This document shows, in pieces, positions 48,918-58,376 of a DNA stretch of 64,000 nucleotides. The first letter of the stretch is position 1. Every line of letters begins with the position of its first letter. Both the position numbers and the translations under genes were made by a program. The DNA is from Luteitalea sp. TBR-22 (lineage in GTDB: Bacteria; Acidobacteriota; Vicinamibacteria; Vicinamibacterales; Vicinamibacteraceae). The stretch lies in assembly GCF_016865485.1 (NCBI RefSeq), contig NZ_AP024452.1, positions 4,176,501 to 4,240,500 on the forward strand, written 5' to 3'. The notes beneath the pieces were generated by a model. It saw only the letters and a list, made by a program, of their open reading frames with translations, ran no database searches and had not been told where the DNA came from.

Positions 48918-49952
48918 ATGCCGCTGTCCGTTGACTCCCTCCTCGACCGCGATGTCGTGCCCGACTCCATCATTCGCACCGGCATCCGCCGCAATCTCGC
49001 CGTGCGGCTCCGCGACGAGGCGCGCGACGGCGCCGAATCGGCCCACGCGGCAAAGATGGCGTGGGTCGAGGTGCTTCGGCGGTCGCCGATCGCGATTGCC
49101 ACCTCCGACGCCAACGCACAGCACTACGAGGTGCCCGCCGCCTTCTTCGAGACCGTGCTGGGGCCGCACCTGAAGTACAGCAGTGGCTACTGGCCCGAAG
49201 GCGTCACCGACATCGACGCCTCCGAGCACGCCATGCTCGACCTCACGTGCACGCGGGCGGGGCTGGCCGACGGGCAGCGCATCCTCGAGCTCGGCTGCGG
49301 ATGGGGTTCGCTGTCGCTGTTCATGGCGGCGCGGTACCCCGCGGCTCGCATCACCGCCGTCTCGAACTCGCGCACCCAGAAGGCCTTCATCGACGCACGG
49401 GCGGCGGCGCGAGGACTGACCAACCTGGAGGTCGTGACGGCCGACATGAACGCATTCGCGTTCGCCGACCGCGCCGACCGCGTCGTGTCGGTCGAGATGT
49501 TCGAGCACATGCGCAACTACGCCGAGTTGCTGCGCCGCATCGCCGGCTGGCTGCGCGAGGATGGCCAGTTGTTCGTGCACATCTTCACGCACCGGGAGTA
49601 CGCCTATCCGTACGAGGACACGGGGCCGGGCGACTGGATGGCCCGCTACTTCTTCACCGGCGGGCAGATGCCGTCCGACGACCTGTTCCTGTACTTCCAG
49701 GACGACATGCGCATCGACGCGCACTGGCGCGTGAACGGCACGCACTACGCCAGGACCTGCGAGGCATGGCTGGCGCGCATGGACGCGGCGGCGCCCCGCG
49801 TGCGGCAGATCTTCGCCGACACCTACGGCGCCGGGGAGGCCACCCGGTGGTGGGCCCGCTGGCGCATCTTCTTCATGGCCTGCGCCGAGTTGTTCGCCTA
49901 TCGCGGCGGCAACGAGTGGATGGTGTCCCACTACCGCTTCAGCAAGCGGTAG
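48918..49952 (+). CDS. Cyclopropane-fatty-acid-synthase-like SAM methyltransferase (short form)
   Basis: 344 residues, class I methyltransferase of the CFA synthase family. SAM motif [20 protein letters not shown], then [43 protein letters not shown]. It lacks most of the N-terminal region of the full-length CFA synthase also encoded in this window at 61123. Conserved SSGYWPEG (corresponding to YSSAYY) supports binding of a lipid acyl chain. It probably methylates an unsaturated lipid acyl chain. It follows DUF1295 on the same strand after a pyrimidine repeat. Confidence 0.9.
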   Translation: MPLSVDSLLDRDVVPDSIIRTGIRRNLAVRLRDEARDGAESAHAAKMAWVEVLRRSPIAIATSDANAQHYEVPAAFFETVLGPHLKYSSGYWPEGVTDIDASEHAMLDLTCTRAGLADGQRILELGCGWGSLSLFMAARYPAARITAVSNSRTQKAFIDARAAARGLTNLEVVTADMNAFAFADRADRVVSVEMFEHMRNYAELLRRIAGWLREDGQLFVHIFTHREYAYPYEDTGPGDWMARYFFTGGQMPSDDLFLYFQDDMRIDAHWRVNGTHYARTCEAWLARMDAAAPRVRQIFADTYGAGEATRWWARWRIFFMACAELFAYRGGNEWMVSHYRFSKR

Positions 49953-50024
49953 TGACGCCGCGCCGGGGGAGCTGTCCCCAAGTGAACCTGCGGAGAGGCC
50001 CGGACTCCCGCTAGAATCCCGATC

Positions 50025-50753
50025 ATGACCGCGCTGCAGGCTGCCGCGTCGCTCGCCGACGATCTCGCCGCCATCTTCGGATCCCGACTGCGGGCCGTGC
50101 TCGTGTACGGCACGCATGCCCGGCCGCACCCGCGCGAGGTGAAAGCCCCGGTGCAGACGCTCGCGCTGGTCGAACGACTCGACTACGCCGACCTCGCCGC
50201 CGGCGCCGACAGATCCGCCGCCTGGCACTCGCGCGGGCTCGACATGCCGCTGCTGATGCCGGCGCGCGAGTTCGCCCGCAGCCTCGACGCCTTCCCGCTC
50301 GAGTACGGCGACATCATCGCGCACCACATCCTCGTTGCTGGCGCCGACCCGTTCACCGGGATGGCCGTGGCCGAGGAGGACATGCGGCGCGCGTGCGAGG
50401 TGAAGGTGCGCTCGCACGCCATCCACCTGCGCGAGGGCTTCCTGCTGGCCGGGCAGCGGCCCCGGGCCATCGCCGAGTTGATCCTCGCGTCGGCGACGCC
50501 GTTCGCGTCGCTCATGCAGACGTTCGCGCACGTCACGGGCGCCCCACGGCAGCTGCCTCCCGACGCGCTGGCCGCCCACCTGGGCCGGGCCGCCGGCCTC
50601 GACACGACCCTGGTCGCACGCCTGCTGCGCCTCGAGGAGGATCACGCCCTCGACCCGTCCGAAGCCGTGCAGTTGTATCCGCCGTACCTCGACGTCGTCG
50701 AGCACCTGATTGCCGCCATCGACGCGTGGAGCACGGAAGGGTCACGCGCGTGA
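50025..50753 (+). CDS. Nucleotidyltransferase-like protein of unknown function
   Basis: 242 residues. The N-terminus (LAAIFGSRLRAVLVYGTHARPH) resembles a nucleotidyltransferase fold beginning, but the Gly-Ser plus Asp-x-Asp active site is not clearly present: the expected acidic pair is replaced around KAPVQTLALVERLDYADL. The rest is helical. No signal peptide. It overlaps the TPM-domain gene by 4 bp (GTGA), followed by LemA, so it belongs to a four-gene unit with membrane proteins. Possibly a degenerate regulatory nucleotidyltransferase; function not assigned. Confidence 0.7.
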   Translation: MTALQAAASLADDLAAIFGSRLRAVLVYGTHARPHPREVKAPVQTLALVERLDYADLAAGADRSAAWHSRGLDMPLLMPAREFARSLDAFPLEYGDIIAHHILVAGADPFTGMAVAEEDMRRACEVKVRSHAIHLREGFLLAGQRPRAIAELILASATPFASLMQTFAHVTGAPRQLPPDALAAHLGRAAGLDTTLVARLLRLEEDHALDPSEAVQLYPPYLDVVEHLIAAIDAWSTEGSRA

Positions 50754-51571
50754 GCCACCGCACCGGCGTCCGCCTCGCGGCGCTCGTCACCTGCGCCTGG
50801 CTGTGGCTGCTGGCCTGCGCGCCGGCCGCGGCCCAGGCCGAGTTGCCGCCGCTCACGCAGCCGGTCAACGACTTCGCTGGTGTCATCGACGCGTCGAGCA
50901 AGGCGCGGCTCGACGACGTCATCAGGCGGCTGCAGGCAGCCACCGGCGACGTGATCGTCGTCGCCACGCGTGAGGCCATCGCGCCGTTCGCCGACGAGCG
51001 CGAGCTGGCGGTGAAGTGGTACGAGAACGGCGGGCGCGGCATCGGGGGCAAGGAGAAGGACTCGGGCGTCCTGTTCGTGCTGCTCCCCAACGACCGGGCC
51101 GTGTGGATCGAGGTCGGATACGGTCTCGAGGGCACCATCACCGATGGCGTCGCCGGCAACCTGAGCCGTCAGGTGATGGCCCCGCTGTTTCGCGAGGGCC
51201 GCTATGGCGAGGGGCTCGTCGCGGGCGTCACGACGGTGGCCGAGCGCATCGCGAAGGAGCGCGGGACGACGCTCGGGGACCTGCCGCCGGCGCCCCGGGC
51301 CCGCGAGGCGCAGGGCGGCATCCCGCTGTGGGTGATCGTCGTCGCTCTGCTGCTGTTCCTGTGGCTCTCGAGCCGCAACAGCGGCGGGGGTGGCCCCGGA
51401 CGCCGCGGACGCGCCGGCTCGATGTGGGGCCCCGCGTGGAGCGGCTGGGGCACCGGCATGACGACGGGCGGGTTCGGCGGCGGGAGCTTCGGGGGCGGGA
51501 GCTTCGGTGGGGGATTCGGCGGCTTCGGCGGCGGGATGAGCGGCGGCGGTGGTGGCGGGGCGCGCTGGTAG
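50750..51571 (+). CDS. TPM-domain protein with glycine-rich tail
   Basis: 273 residues: GTG start with signal peptide, a TPM_phosphatase-type domain (VNDFAGVIDASSKARLDDVIRRLQAATGDVIVVATREAIAPF, VLFVLLPNDRAVWIEVGYGLEGTITDG), one membrane helix (IPLWVIVVALLLFLWLSS), then a low-complexity Gly/Phe/Ser tail. This organisation matches YgcG-type proteins, commonly encoded beside LemA. The domain is exposed to the periplasm; the molecular role is unknown. Confidence 0.9.
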   Translation: MSHRTGVRLAALVTCAWLWLLACAPAAAQAELPPLTQPVNDFAGVIDASSKARLDDVIRRLQAATGDVIVVATREAIAPFADERELAVKWYENGGRGIGGKEKDSGVLFVLLPNDRAVWIEVGYGLEGTITDGVAGNLSRQVMAPLFREGRYGEGLVAGVTTVAERIAKERGTTLGDLPPAPRAREAQGGIPLWVIVVALLLFLWLSSRNSGGGGPGRRGRAGSMWGPAWSGWGTGMTTGGFGGGSFGGGSFGGGFGGFGGGMSGGGGGGARW

Positions 51572-51652
51572 GGACACCTTTCGGGTAGCCTGTGGCCGTC
51601 GCCTGCAGGTCGCGGGCGGCAGGCCACGGGCCTTGAGATTTCGAGGGACACG

Positions 51653-52219
51653 ATGAATCGACGCACCTTCTGGCAGCACACGCTGCTGGTCCTGGCCCTG
51701 TTCTCGCTGACGGGCTGCTCGTACAACTCCTTCACCAGCCAGCAGGAGTCCATCAAGGGCTCGTGGTCGGAGGTGGAGAACCAGTTGCAGCGACGCAACG
51801 ACCTCATCCCCAACCTCGTGAGCACGGTGAAGGGCTTCGCCGCGCAGGAGAAGGCCATCCTCGACCGCATCGCCGCTTCGCGCGAGCGCCTTGCCGGCGC
51901 CAAGACGCCGAGCGAGACGATGGATGCCGCCAACGAGCAGAGCTCGGCCCTCGCCCGCCTGCTGGTGGTCGTCGAGAACTACCCGCAGCTGAAGTCCAAC
52001 GAGAACTTCATGCGCTTGATGGACGAGCTCTCGGGCACCGAGAACCGCATCGCCGTGGCGCGCGGCCGCTACAACGAGAAGGTCACGGCCTACAACCAGC
52101 TGCGGCGCCGCTTCCCGTCAAACATCACCGCGAAGATCTTCGGCTTCGACGAGTGGAAGTACTTCGAGGCGCCCGCGTCCGCACGCGAGGTGCCCAAGGT
52201 AGACTTTTCGGCGAAATGA
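51653..52219 (+). CDS. LemA family lipoprotein
   Basis: 188 residues. Signal MNRRTFWQHTLLVLALFSLTGC with lipobox LTGC, then a four-helix LemA core: FTSQQESIKGSWSEVENQLQRRNDLIPNLVSTVKGFAAQEKAIL, IAVARGRYNEKVTAYNQLRRRFPSNI and FGFDEWKYFEAPASA. The family forms exposed helical bundles; the function is unsettled. It follows the TPM gene by 82 bp and overlaps the next gene by 4 bp. The NRRTF motif resembles a Tat signal but the lipobox argues for Sec plus lipidation. Confidence 0.92.
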   Translation: MNRRTFWQHTLLVLALFSLTGCSYNSFTSQQESIKGSWSEVENQLQRRNDLIPNLVSTVKGFAAQEKAILDRIAASRERLAGAKTPSETMDAANEQSSALARLLVVVENYPQLKSNENFMRLMDELSGTENRIAVARGRYNEKVTAYNQLRRRFPSNITAKIFGFDEWKYFEAPASAREVPKVDFSAK

Positions 52220-55182
52220 TCTCGCGTTCCCTGACGGCCGCTGCCTCCGGGGCGGCGGCCGGTCTGGGCCTCTGGGCCACCCTCGGTTCCATCGACCGCA
52301 TCCAGGCGCCTTCGGGGGCGGTGCGCGTCGCCATGCTCCCCGCGGCCGGCACGCTGCTCGGGTGCGTGGCCGTCGGGGCCGTGGTCTTCGTCCTCCTCGA
52401 TGCGCTGGCCCGGTCGCGCGGCACGCGCGACCCTGCCCCGCCACGCGGCTTCGACTGGCCGCATGCATCGCTCGTCGTGCTCGCGGCAGCCGGACTGCTC
52501 GTGCTGCCCTACCTGCCATGGGTGCCAGACCTGGCGCCCGGCCTGATGCTGCTCGCGGGCCCCGGCGCCCTGCTCGCCTGGGGCATCCTCGGCGCCCTGG
52601 CCGTGTGGGCCGCCGCTCTCGAAAGGCGCCTGACGACTGTCCCTTCGCCGCCCGCGAGCGCCGGTGAGGCACGCGCGCGGCGTCGTCGGTGGACGACGGC
52701 CATCCTCCTCGCGAGCCTGGCCTCGTCGGCCGTGCTCGCGGAGCGCTTCACCCGCACGCCGCTGTTCCCGGGCGGCGACGAACCGCACTATCTGGTGATC
52801 GCGCAGAGCCTCTGGCGCGACGGCGACCTGCTGATCGAGAACAACCACAAGCGGGGCGACTACCAGGAATACTTCCACCGCACGCTCACGCCCCACTACC
52901 TCACGCGCGGCGTCGACCGGCAGATCTACTCGATCCACCCGATCGGCATGCCGGTGCTGATGACCCCGTTCTACGCGATGGGCGGCTACGACCTCGTGGT
53001 GTGGGCCTTCCTGCTGCTCGGCGCGATCGCGATGACGGCGGCCTGGCGGCTGGCGTGGGCCGTCACCGGCTCGGCGTCGGCCGCGACGTTCGGCTGGGCG
53101 GTGCTCGCGCTCGGCCCGCCGTGGATCTTCAACACGTTCGCCGTGTACCCCGAGATCCCCGCTGCGTGCGCCGTGGCCCTCGCCTTCGCGTGGACGTCGG
53201 GTTGGCGGGCCGAGGCGGGGCCGGACGCGAACCTGCCGGCGCTGCCCGCCTGGCGCTGGTGGGCGGCGGGCGCGGCGATCGGCACGCTACCGTGGTTCAG
53301 CACGAAATACGTGGTGATGGGCGCCGTCCTCGGCCTGCTCACGCTGTTGCGCGCCTGGCTGCCGTGGCCGCGCGAGGCCGCCGAGCGGACACGAGCGTTC
53401 TGGCGCACCGTGGCCATCGTGGTGCCCAACGTGGTGCTCCTCTCGGGCTGGTTCCTCTTCTTCAAGCTGATCTGGGGAACGTGGTCGCCGTCGGCGCCGT
53501 ACGGGTCGCAGCGCGAGACGAAGCTGGCCTACCTTCCGAGCGGCGGCCCCGGCCTGCTCTTCGACCAGGAGTACGGCATCGTCGCCTTCGCGCCGGCGCT
53601 GCTGACGGTGATCCCCGGCTTGTGGGTGCTGTGGCGTGCCGGCGGCGCCCGACGACGCCTGGCCGTCGAGGTCGTGGCGGTGTTCGCAGGCCTGCTCGCC
53701 GTGGTCGGCGCGTTCCACATCTGGTGGGGCGGTAGCGCGATCGTCGGACGGCCGCTGGTGTCGGCGCTGCCGCTGTTGCTGCTGCCGGTGGCCGCGCAGT
53801 GGCAGGCCTGCGAGGGCGAGAACGTGCGGCGCGCGTTGCAGCGCGTGCTGTTGTGTGTCGGTGGCGCGCTCACGGTGCTGCTCGCCGTCGCCCAGAGTGG
53901 CCTGCTGCTCGTGGCCGGCCGCGACGGGTCGTCGCAGGTGCTCGAGTACCTGGCGCCATCGACGCCCGTGTGGACGCTGCTGCCGACGTTCCTGCGGCAG
54001 TCCCCGGCACAGGCGTGGACGCTCGTCGCGCTGTGGGGCGGGCTCGCGCTGCTGCGGGGCGTGGTGTTCTCGGGCCGACGCTTCCAGCCCGAGCGCCCCG
54101 GACGTGATCACCTGCTGGCCGTGTGGCAGGTCGTGATCATGGTGGGCGTCGCGTCGGCGTTCGCGACACTCCACGGGGCAGCGAGCACGCCGCCGCCGTC
54201 GCTGGAGGAACGCGCCCGCGTCCGCCTGCTCGACGAGTACGACGCCAGCCGGCGCCCCCTGGCCATCCGTTACGATCCGCTGACGCGCATCGACCCCGCA
54301 GTCGTGCCGGAGCTCTTCCCCATCGTCGTGCACGCCGCGGGGGACCGGCGCGAGGATCGCGCGACGCAGCTGTTCGGTCGTCGCCTGTCGCTGCCGGCAG
54401 GGACGTACGGCGTCGATCTGGTGTTTCCGCCCGGCGTCGTTCCGGACGGATCGGCACAGGGTGCCCAGCCCGCAGGAGCGCCCTCGAGCGTGGACGGCGC
54501 GCTCGCAGTACACGCCGGTCGGGTGAGTCCGCCGCTCGAGACGTGGACGGTGTCGGTCGTGCCGCCGGGCGTGTGGGCGCGCACGTTCTCGCTGCCGGTG
54601 GACATCGGGTTCGTCGGCTTCAAGGCGTCGGCGCCGATCACGGCGGCCTCGCCCCGCCTCCGCCTCACGCCGCAACGCATCGTCGACGCAAGCGCGCGGC
54701 CGCAGACCCCCGCGGTGCTCGGCAGCGCAACGCAAGCCGGCCTGGCGGTGCTCGTCCACGGTGAGGACGCCTGGCCCGAGCCCGCCGGCATCTGGTTGCG
54801 CGGCAAGTCCACGGTGATGCTCACGCTCGTGTTCCCCGACGACGCGGTGCGCACGTTCGACCTCCGCGCTGGCGCCAGGCAGGTGACGGTCACGGCGCAG
54901 TGGGGCGCGACGACGACCTCCTGGGATCTGCCGCCCGGGCAGGTCGTGCGCACGTTCATCGACGCCCCGCCGGCGCGCCCCGGACAGCAAGGACGGTCCA
55001 GTCAATTGCGCATCACCACGTCGGACGGCTTCGTGCCCGCCGAGGTCGATCCCGCCAGCCGCGATCGACGCCTGCTCGGCGCCTGGCTCGAACTCGGCCG
55101 CGTCGTCCCCGGCAGCCTCGGTTCCCTTCTCGGAGGCTTGCGCCATGATCGGCCGCCTGCTCCGCCTGCAACTCGACGCTGA
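52216..55182 (+). CDS. Large multi-pass membrane protein, possible GT-C glycosyltransferase
   Basis: 988 residues: about 12 hydrophobic segments in the first 600 residues and a C-terminal soluble beta-rich region. The first periplasmic loop holds GGDEPHYLVIAQSLWRDGDL, an acidic motif at the position where GT-C enzymes (ArnT/PMT type) bind sugar-phosphate lipids. The ATG overlaps the LemA stop by 4 bp; its 3' end overlaps the DinB gene by 38 bp. No close family is recognisable beyond the GT-C-like start; the donor and acceptor are unknown. Confidence 0.72.
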   Translation: MISRSLTAAASGAAAGLGLWATLGSIDRIQAPSGAVRVAMLPAAGTLLGCVAVGAVVFVLLDALARSRGTRDPAPPRGFDWPHASLVVLAAAGLLVLPYLPWVPDLAPGLMLLAGPGALLAWGILGALAVWAAALERRLTTVPSPPASAGEARARRRRWTTAILLASLASSAVLAERFTRTPLFPGGDEPHYLVIAQSLWRDGDLLIENNHKRGDYQEYFHRTLTPHYLTRGVDRQIYSIHPIGMPVLMTPFYAMGGYDLVVWAFLLLGAIAMTAAWRLAWAVTGSASAATFGWAVLALGPPWIFNTFAVYPEIPAACAVALAFAWTSGWRAEAGPDANLPALPAWRWWAAGAAIGTLPWFSTKYVVMGAVLGLLTLLRAWLPWPREAAERTRAFWRTVAIVVPNVVLLSGWFLFFKLIWGTWSPSAPYGSQRETKLAYLPSGGPGLLFDQEYGIVAFAPALLTVIPGLWVLWRAGGARRRLAVEVVAVFAGLLAVVGAFHIWWGGSAIVGRPLVSALPLLLLPVAAQWQACEGENVRRALQRVLLCVGGALTVLLAVAQSGLLLVAGRDGSSQVLEYLAPSTPVWTLLPTFLRQSPAQAWTLVALWGGLALLRGVVFSGRRFQPERPGRDHLLAVWQVVIMVGVASAFATLHGAASTPPPSLEERARVRLLDEYDASRRPLAIRYDPLTRIDPAVVPELFPIVVHAAGDRREDRATQLFGRRLSLPAGTYGVDLVFPPGVVPDGSAQGAQPAGAPSSVDGALAVHAGRVSPPLETWTVSVVPPGVWARTFSLPVDIGFVGFKASAPITAASPRLRLTPQRIVDASARPQTPAVLGSATQAGLAVLVHGEDAWPEPAGIWLRGKSTVMLTLVFPDDAVRTFDLRAGARQVTVTAQWGATTTSWDLPPGQVVRTFIDAPPARPGQQGRSSQLRITTSDGFVPAEVDPASRDRRLLGAWLELGRVVPGSLGSLLGGLRHDRPPAPPATRR

Positions 55183-55660
55183 GGTGGCGCTGTCGCGCCT
55201 GGTGCTCGACGCCGTGCACGGCGCCCCGCTCGACTGGCGGCCCCACCCGGCCTCCTTCTCGCTGGGGCGTCTGGCGATGCACGTGGCCACCATCCCCTCC
55301 TGGACGGCAGCCATCGTGCGGACGGCGAGCTACGACATGGGCGCCGGAGGGCCGGGCCCCGACGTGCCCGCGTCGAGCACCGCCATCGTCGAGGCGCACG
55401 ACGCCGCGATCGCGCGGGCGCGCGAGGTCCTCGACGGCCTCGACGAGCCCGCGCTGGTGGCCGACTGGACGCTGCTGCGCGACGGCATCGTGATCGAGAC
55501 GATGCCGCGGGTCGAGGCGCTCTCGCGCTTCGTCGTGCGGCACCTGGTGCACCACCGCGGCCAGTTGTGCGTCTACCTCCGCGAGTGCGGGATCGCGGTG
55601 CCGCCCATCTACGGCGACTCCGCCGATCGGCGCCTGCTGCCGCCGGACCTGGCCTCGTGA
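55145..55660 (+). CDS. DinB family protein
   Basis: 171 residues, a four-helix bundle of the DinB/YfiT type. Likely metal-ligand histidines: His46 in GRLAMHVATIP and His133/His137 in VRHLVHHRGQL, the usual triad arrangement. Members are often metal-dependent thiol or transfer enzymes. GGAGG lies 8 nt before ATG 55145, supporting this start even though it overlaps the upstream gene by 38 bp. It overlaps the next membrane protein gene by 4 bp. Confidence 0.88.
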   Translation: MIGRLLRLQLDAEVALSRLVLDAVHGAPLDWRPHPASFSLGRLAMHVATIPSWTAAIVRTASYDMGAGGPGPDVPASSTAIVEAHDAAIARAREVLDGLDEPALVADWTLLRDGIVIETMPRVEALSRFVVRHLVHHRGQLCVYLRECGIAVPPIYGDSADRRLLPPDLAS

Positions 55661-57165
55661 AGGCCGCCCAGCGGGTTCTCGCCGGCGCCGCCGGGCTGGC
55701 GCTGCTGGTGGTCCTGGCGATCGGCAACGCCGCCGGGTATCGCTTCGGCGTCTCGGACCAGGCGTTCTACCTGCCGTCGATCTTCCTTGCCGGCGACCCC
55801 ACGCTGTATCCGCGCGATGCCGCCCTGCTGCAGGCGCAGGGCCGCCTGATGGTCAGCGACGAGATCACGGCGTGGCTGCTGACGCGCGGCGTGCCGCTGG
55901 AGCCGCTGATGCTGGCCGGGCACCTGGCCGGCCTGGCGCTGCTCTTCGGTGCCGTGTGGGTGATCGGCCGTCGCCTCGCGCACAGCCCGTGGACGGCAGC
56001 GGCCTGCTGCGCGGCGGTGACGCTGCGGCACCGCATCACCGACACGGGCGCGAACACGTTCGAGGGCTACTACCACCCGCGCGGGCTGGCCTTCGCGGCG
56101 GGCGCGTGGGCGGCGGCGGCGCTGGCCTCGGGACGGGTCGTCACGTCGTGGGGCCTGGTGGCCGTTGCGCTGGTGCTGCATCCCACGACCGGCCTCTGGT
56201 GGGCCGTGTGGCTGGCGGTGGCCAGCCTCATGGCGCGGCCGACCTGGCGTCGCGACCTCGGTCTGGCGGCGGCCTGCGCCGTCCTGGTGGCGGGTGCCGT
56301 CCTGCTGGGCACGCCACTCGGCGAGCGGCTACGGGTGATGGACCCCGCCTGGGTCACGCCGTTCGCATCGAAGGACTACGTGTTCCCCGACGCCTGGGGC
56401 GCCGACGCGTGGCTGGCCAACCTCGGCACCGTGGCGGTGGTGCTGCTCGCCTGGCGGTGGCGCACGACCCGCGGCATCGCCCAACGCTGGGAGGCCGGCA
56501 TGGCGGGGGGCGTTGCGGCACTGGCTGCGTTGTTCCTGGCCTCGCTGCCGCTGATTGCGGCGCGGGTGGCGCTGGCGGTGCAGATGCAGACGTCGCGCGT
56601 GTTCTGGGTGATCGACATGTTCGCGGTGCTGCTGCTGGTCTGGGCGCTCGCGGAGGCGGGCAGCACGCCCGGCCCCGCGGATGAGAGCCCCGCGCGGACC
56701 TGGCGACCGCGCATCGTGGCCCTGCTTCTTCTCGCCATTGCGGCGGCGCGTGGCCTCTACATCACGCAGGTGCAGCATCCCGAGCGCGCGTTCGTGCAGC
56801 GCGGCCTCGAGGACTCCGACTGGGTGCGCGTGGGCCAGTGGATTGCCGAGCACACGCCGGCCGACACACAGGTGCTCACCGATCCCGACCACGACTGGAA
56901 GTTCGGCCACAGCGTGCGCCTCACCGCCAGGCGGGACGTGTTCGTGGAGGGTGTGAAGGACGCGGCCCTCGCCATGTACGATCGGGAGGTGGCCGTCCGG
57001 GTGCAGGAGCGCCTCGAGGCGATCGGCGACATCGGGTCGCTCGACGCCGACAAGGCCCGGGCGCTGGCCACCCGGTACGACCTCGACGTCCTGGTCATCG
57101 ACCGCGACCTGCCGCTGCCCGAACTGCACCGCGACGGCCGATTCCGCGTCTATCGTTTACGGTAA
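55657..57165 (+). CDS. Multi-pass membrane protein, unassigned
   Basis: 502 residues with about 10 hydrophobic helices and a C-terminal soluble part. GTG start overlaps the DinB stop by 4 bp. FRFGVSDQ-type early loop motif and NTFEGYYHPRG at a loop after helix 4 recall GT-C proteins without a recognisable catalytic pair. The C-terminal soluble domain includes RVGQWIAEHTPADTQVLTDPDHDWKFGHSVRLTARRDVFVEG, a pattern seen in hypothetical GT-C-like proteins. Function not assigned. Confidence 0.7.
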   Translation: MKAAQRVLAGAAGLALLVVLAIGNAAGYRFGVSDQAFYLPSIFLAGDPTLYPRDAALLQAQGRLMVSDEITAWLLTRGVPLEPLMLAGHLAGLALLFGAVWVIGRRLAHSPWTAAACCAAVTLRHRITDTGANTFEGYYHPRGLAFAAGAWAAAALASGRVVTSWGLVAVALVLHPTTGLWWAVWLAVASLMARPTWRRDLGLAAACAVLVAGAVLLGTPLGERLRVMDPAWVTPFASKDYVFPDAWGADAWLANLGTVAVVLLAWRWRTTRGIAQRWEAGMAGGVAALAALFLASLPLIAARVALAVQMQTSRVFWVIDMFAVLLLVWALAEAGSTPGPADESPARTWRPRIVALLLLAIAAARGLYITQVQHPERAFVQRGLEDSDWVRVGQWIAEHTPADTQVLTDPDHDWKFGHSVRLTARRDVFVEGVKDAALAMYDREVAVRVQERLEAIGDIGSLDADKARALATRYDLDVLVIDRDLPLPELHRDGRFRVYRLR

Positions 57166-57167
57166 GA

Positions 57168-57296
57168 AGGGGGCTGGGAGCGCGAAGCTGGGGGCTGAGC
57201 TGGAGGCTCCGGGTCCTTGTCCCTCGTCCCTTGCACGCTCGTCGCTGGTCCCGTGTTCCCCTTGTGACTTGTCCCTTCTCCCTCGTCCCTTGACCT
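57168..57296. repeat. GGGGGCT and TCGTCCC heptad arrays
   Basis: The left arm has GGGGGCT-like units (57170-57215); the right arm has TCGTCCC-like units such as TTGTCCC, TCGTCCC, TGGTCCC (57218-57296) in register. The right arm extends into the possible start region of the hydrolase gene. Confidence 0.65.
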
Positions 57297-57298
57297 CG

Positions 57299-58288
57299 TT
57301 GCCCTTCTCCCCCTACATCCCCTCCCGCCGGTGGTCGGGTGGTCACCGCATGACCGTCTACGCCTGGGCGCGCGCGCGTGCCCTGCCCGCGCTGCCGGAG
57401 CCGGAGGCCTGCTTCTTCGACACCGACACGGATGCGCGCGTGCTGGCGCACTGCAACTGGCAGCCCAGGCGCGACGAGGCGCCGGCATTGCTCCTGCTGC
57501 ACGGACTCGAGGGCTCCAGCCTTGCGCACTACATGCGGGGCATCGCCGAGAAGGCCTGGACGAGGGGGTTCAGCGTGGTGCGCCTCAACCAGCGCAACTG
57601 CGGCGGGACCGAGGCCTTGTCACAGGGGCTCTACCACTCGGGCCTGACGCACGATCCGCTGTTCCTGCTGCGCCACATGATCGAGCACGAACGGGTGCCG
57701 GCCGTGGTGATTGCCGGCTATTCGCTGGGCGGCAACCTGACGCTGAAGCTCGCGGGCGATCTCGGGGCCGACGCGCCCCCGCAGCTCAAGGCCGTGTGCG
57801 CCGTCTCGCCGACGCTCGACCTGGCGGCGTGCATCGACGCCATCGAGAAGCCGTCCAACGTCTTCTATCAACTCAACTTCATGCGCAACCTGCGAGCGCG
57901 CATGAAGCGGAAGGCCGCCCTGTTCCCCGACCGCTACGACCTGCGGAAGCTACGGGGCGTGTGGACCATCCGCGGGTTCGACGACGCGTACACGGCCCCG
58001 ATGAACGGCTTCGGGACCGCGACCCGCTACTACCACGAGGCCTCCAGCCTGCGCGTCGTCGATCGCATCCGCGTGCCGGCCCTGATCCTGACGGCCGCCA
58101 ACGACCCCTTCGTGCCGCCGGACCAGTTCAGGCGGCCTGAGGTCCGCAGCAACCCGCACCTGCACGTCGTGATCACCGACGATGGCGGGCACTGCGGGTT
58201 CGTGAGCGAGCCCGACCCCGCGCACGACGGCTACTGGGCGGAGCACGCCGTGGTCGCATGGGCAAAGCACCATGCGATTACGGCGTGA
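57299..58288 (+). CDS. YheT-type alpha/beta hydrolase
   Basis: About 329 residues. Family opening PSRRWSGGHRMTVY corresponds to the conserved PxxWLxxGHxQT motif. Catalytic Ser in GYSLGGN, Asp in TAANDPFVPP, His in GGHCGF; LLLHGLEGSS forms the oxyanion loop. Ester hydrolase of unknown natural substrate. Start is uncertain: the family N-terminus requires codons before ATG 57350, so TTG 57299 (or TTG 57290) is likely; the DNA there is part of a TCGTCCC array, suggesting that a repeat has replaced or altered the original translation start. Confidence 0.85.
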   Translation: MPFSPYIPSRRWSGGHRMTVYAWARARALPALPEPEACFFDTDTDARVLAHCNWQPRRDEAPALLLLHGLEGSSLAHYMRGIAEKAWTRGFSVVRLNQRNCGGTEALSQGLYHSGLTHDPLFLLRHMIEHERVPAVVIAGYSLGGNLTLKLAGDLGADAPPQLKAVCAVSPTLDLAACIDAIEKPSNVFYQLNFMRNLRARMKRKAALFPDRYDLRKLRGVWTIRGFDDAYTAPMNGFGTATRYYHEASSLRVVDRIRVPALILTAANDPFVPPDQFRRPEVRSNPHLHVVITDDGGHCGFVSEPDPAHDGYWAEHAVVAWAKHHAITA

Positions 58289-58316
58289 ATGCTGCGATGC
58301 CGTGAGGCCAACAGAG

Positions 58317-58376
58317 GTAGGGCGGCGTGTCCCACGTCGCCGTCTGCCAACGGCGCGGTCGGAGACCGCGCCCTAC
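58317..58376. repeat. Inverted REP pair; supplies the stop codon of the DUF72 gene
   Basis: GTAG (58317-58320) plus an imperfect GGCGGCGTG hairpin (58321-58341), and a perfect stem GGCGCGGTC (loop GGA, 58352-58372) followed by CTAC (58373-58376). The TAG stop of the minus-strand DUF72 gene is inside this CTAC/GTAG. Confidence 0.85.

Noticed and set aside
51464-51568. Separate repeat element in the glycine-rich tail of the TPM protein
   Set aside because: The GGC/GGG-rich DNA encodes an in-frame Gly/Phe tail typical of this protein type, so it is coding low complexity.
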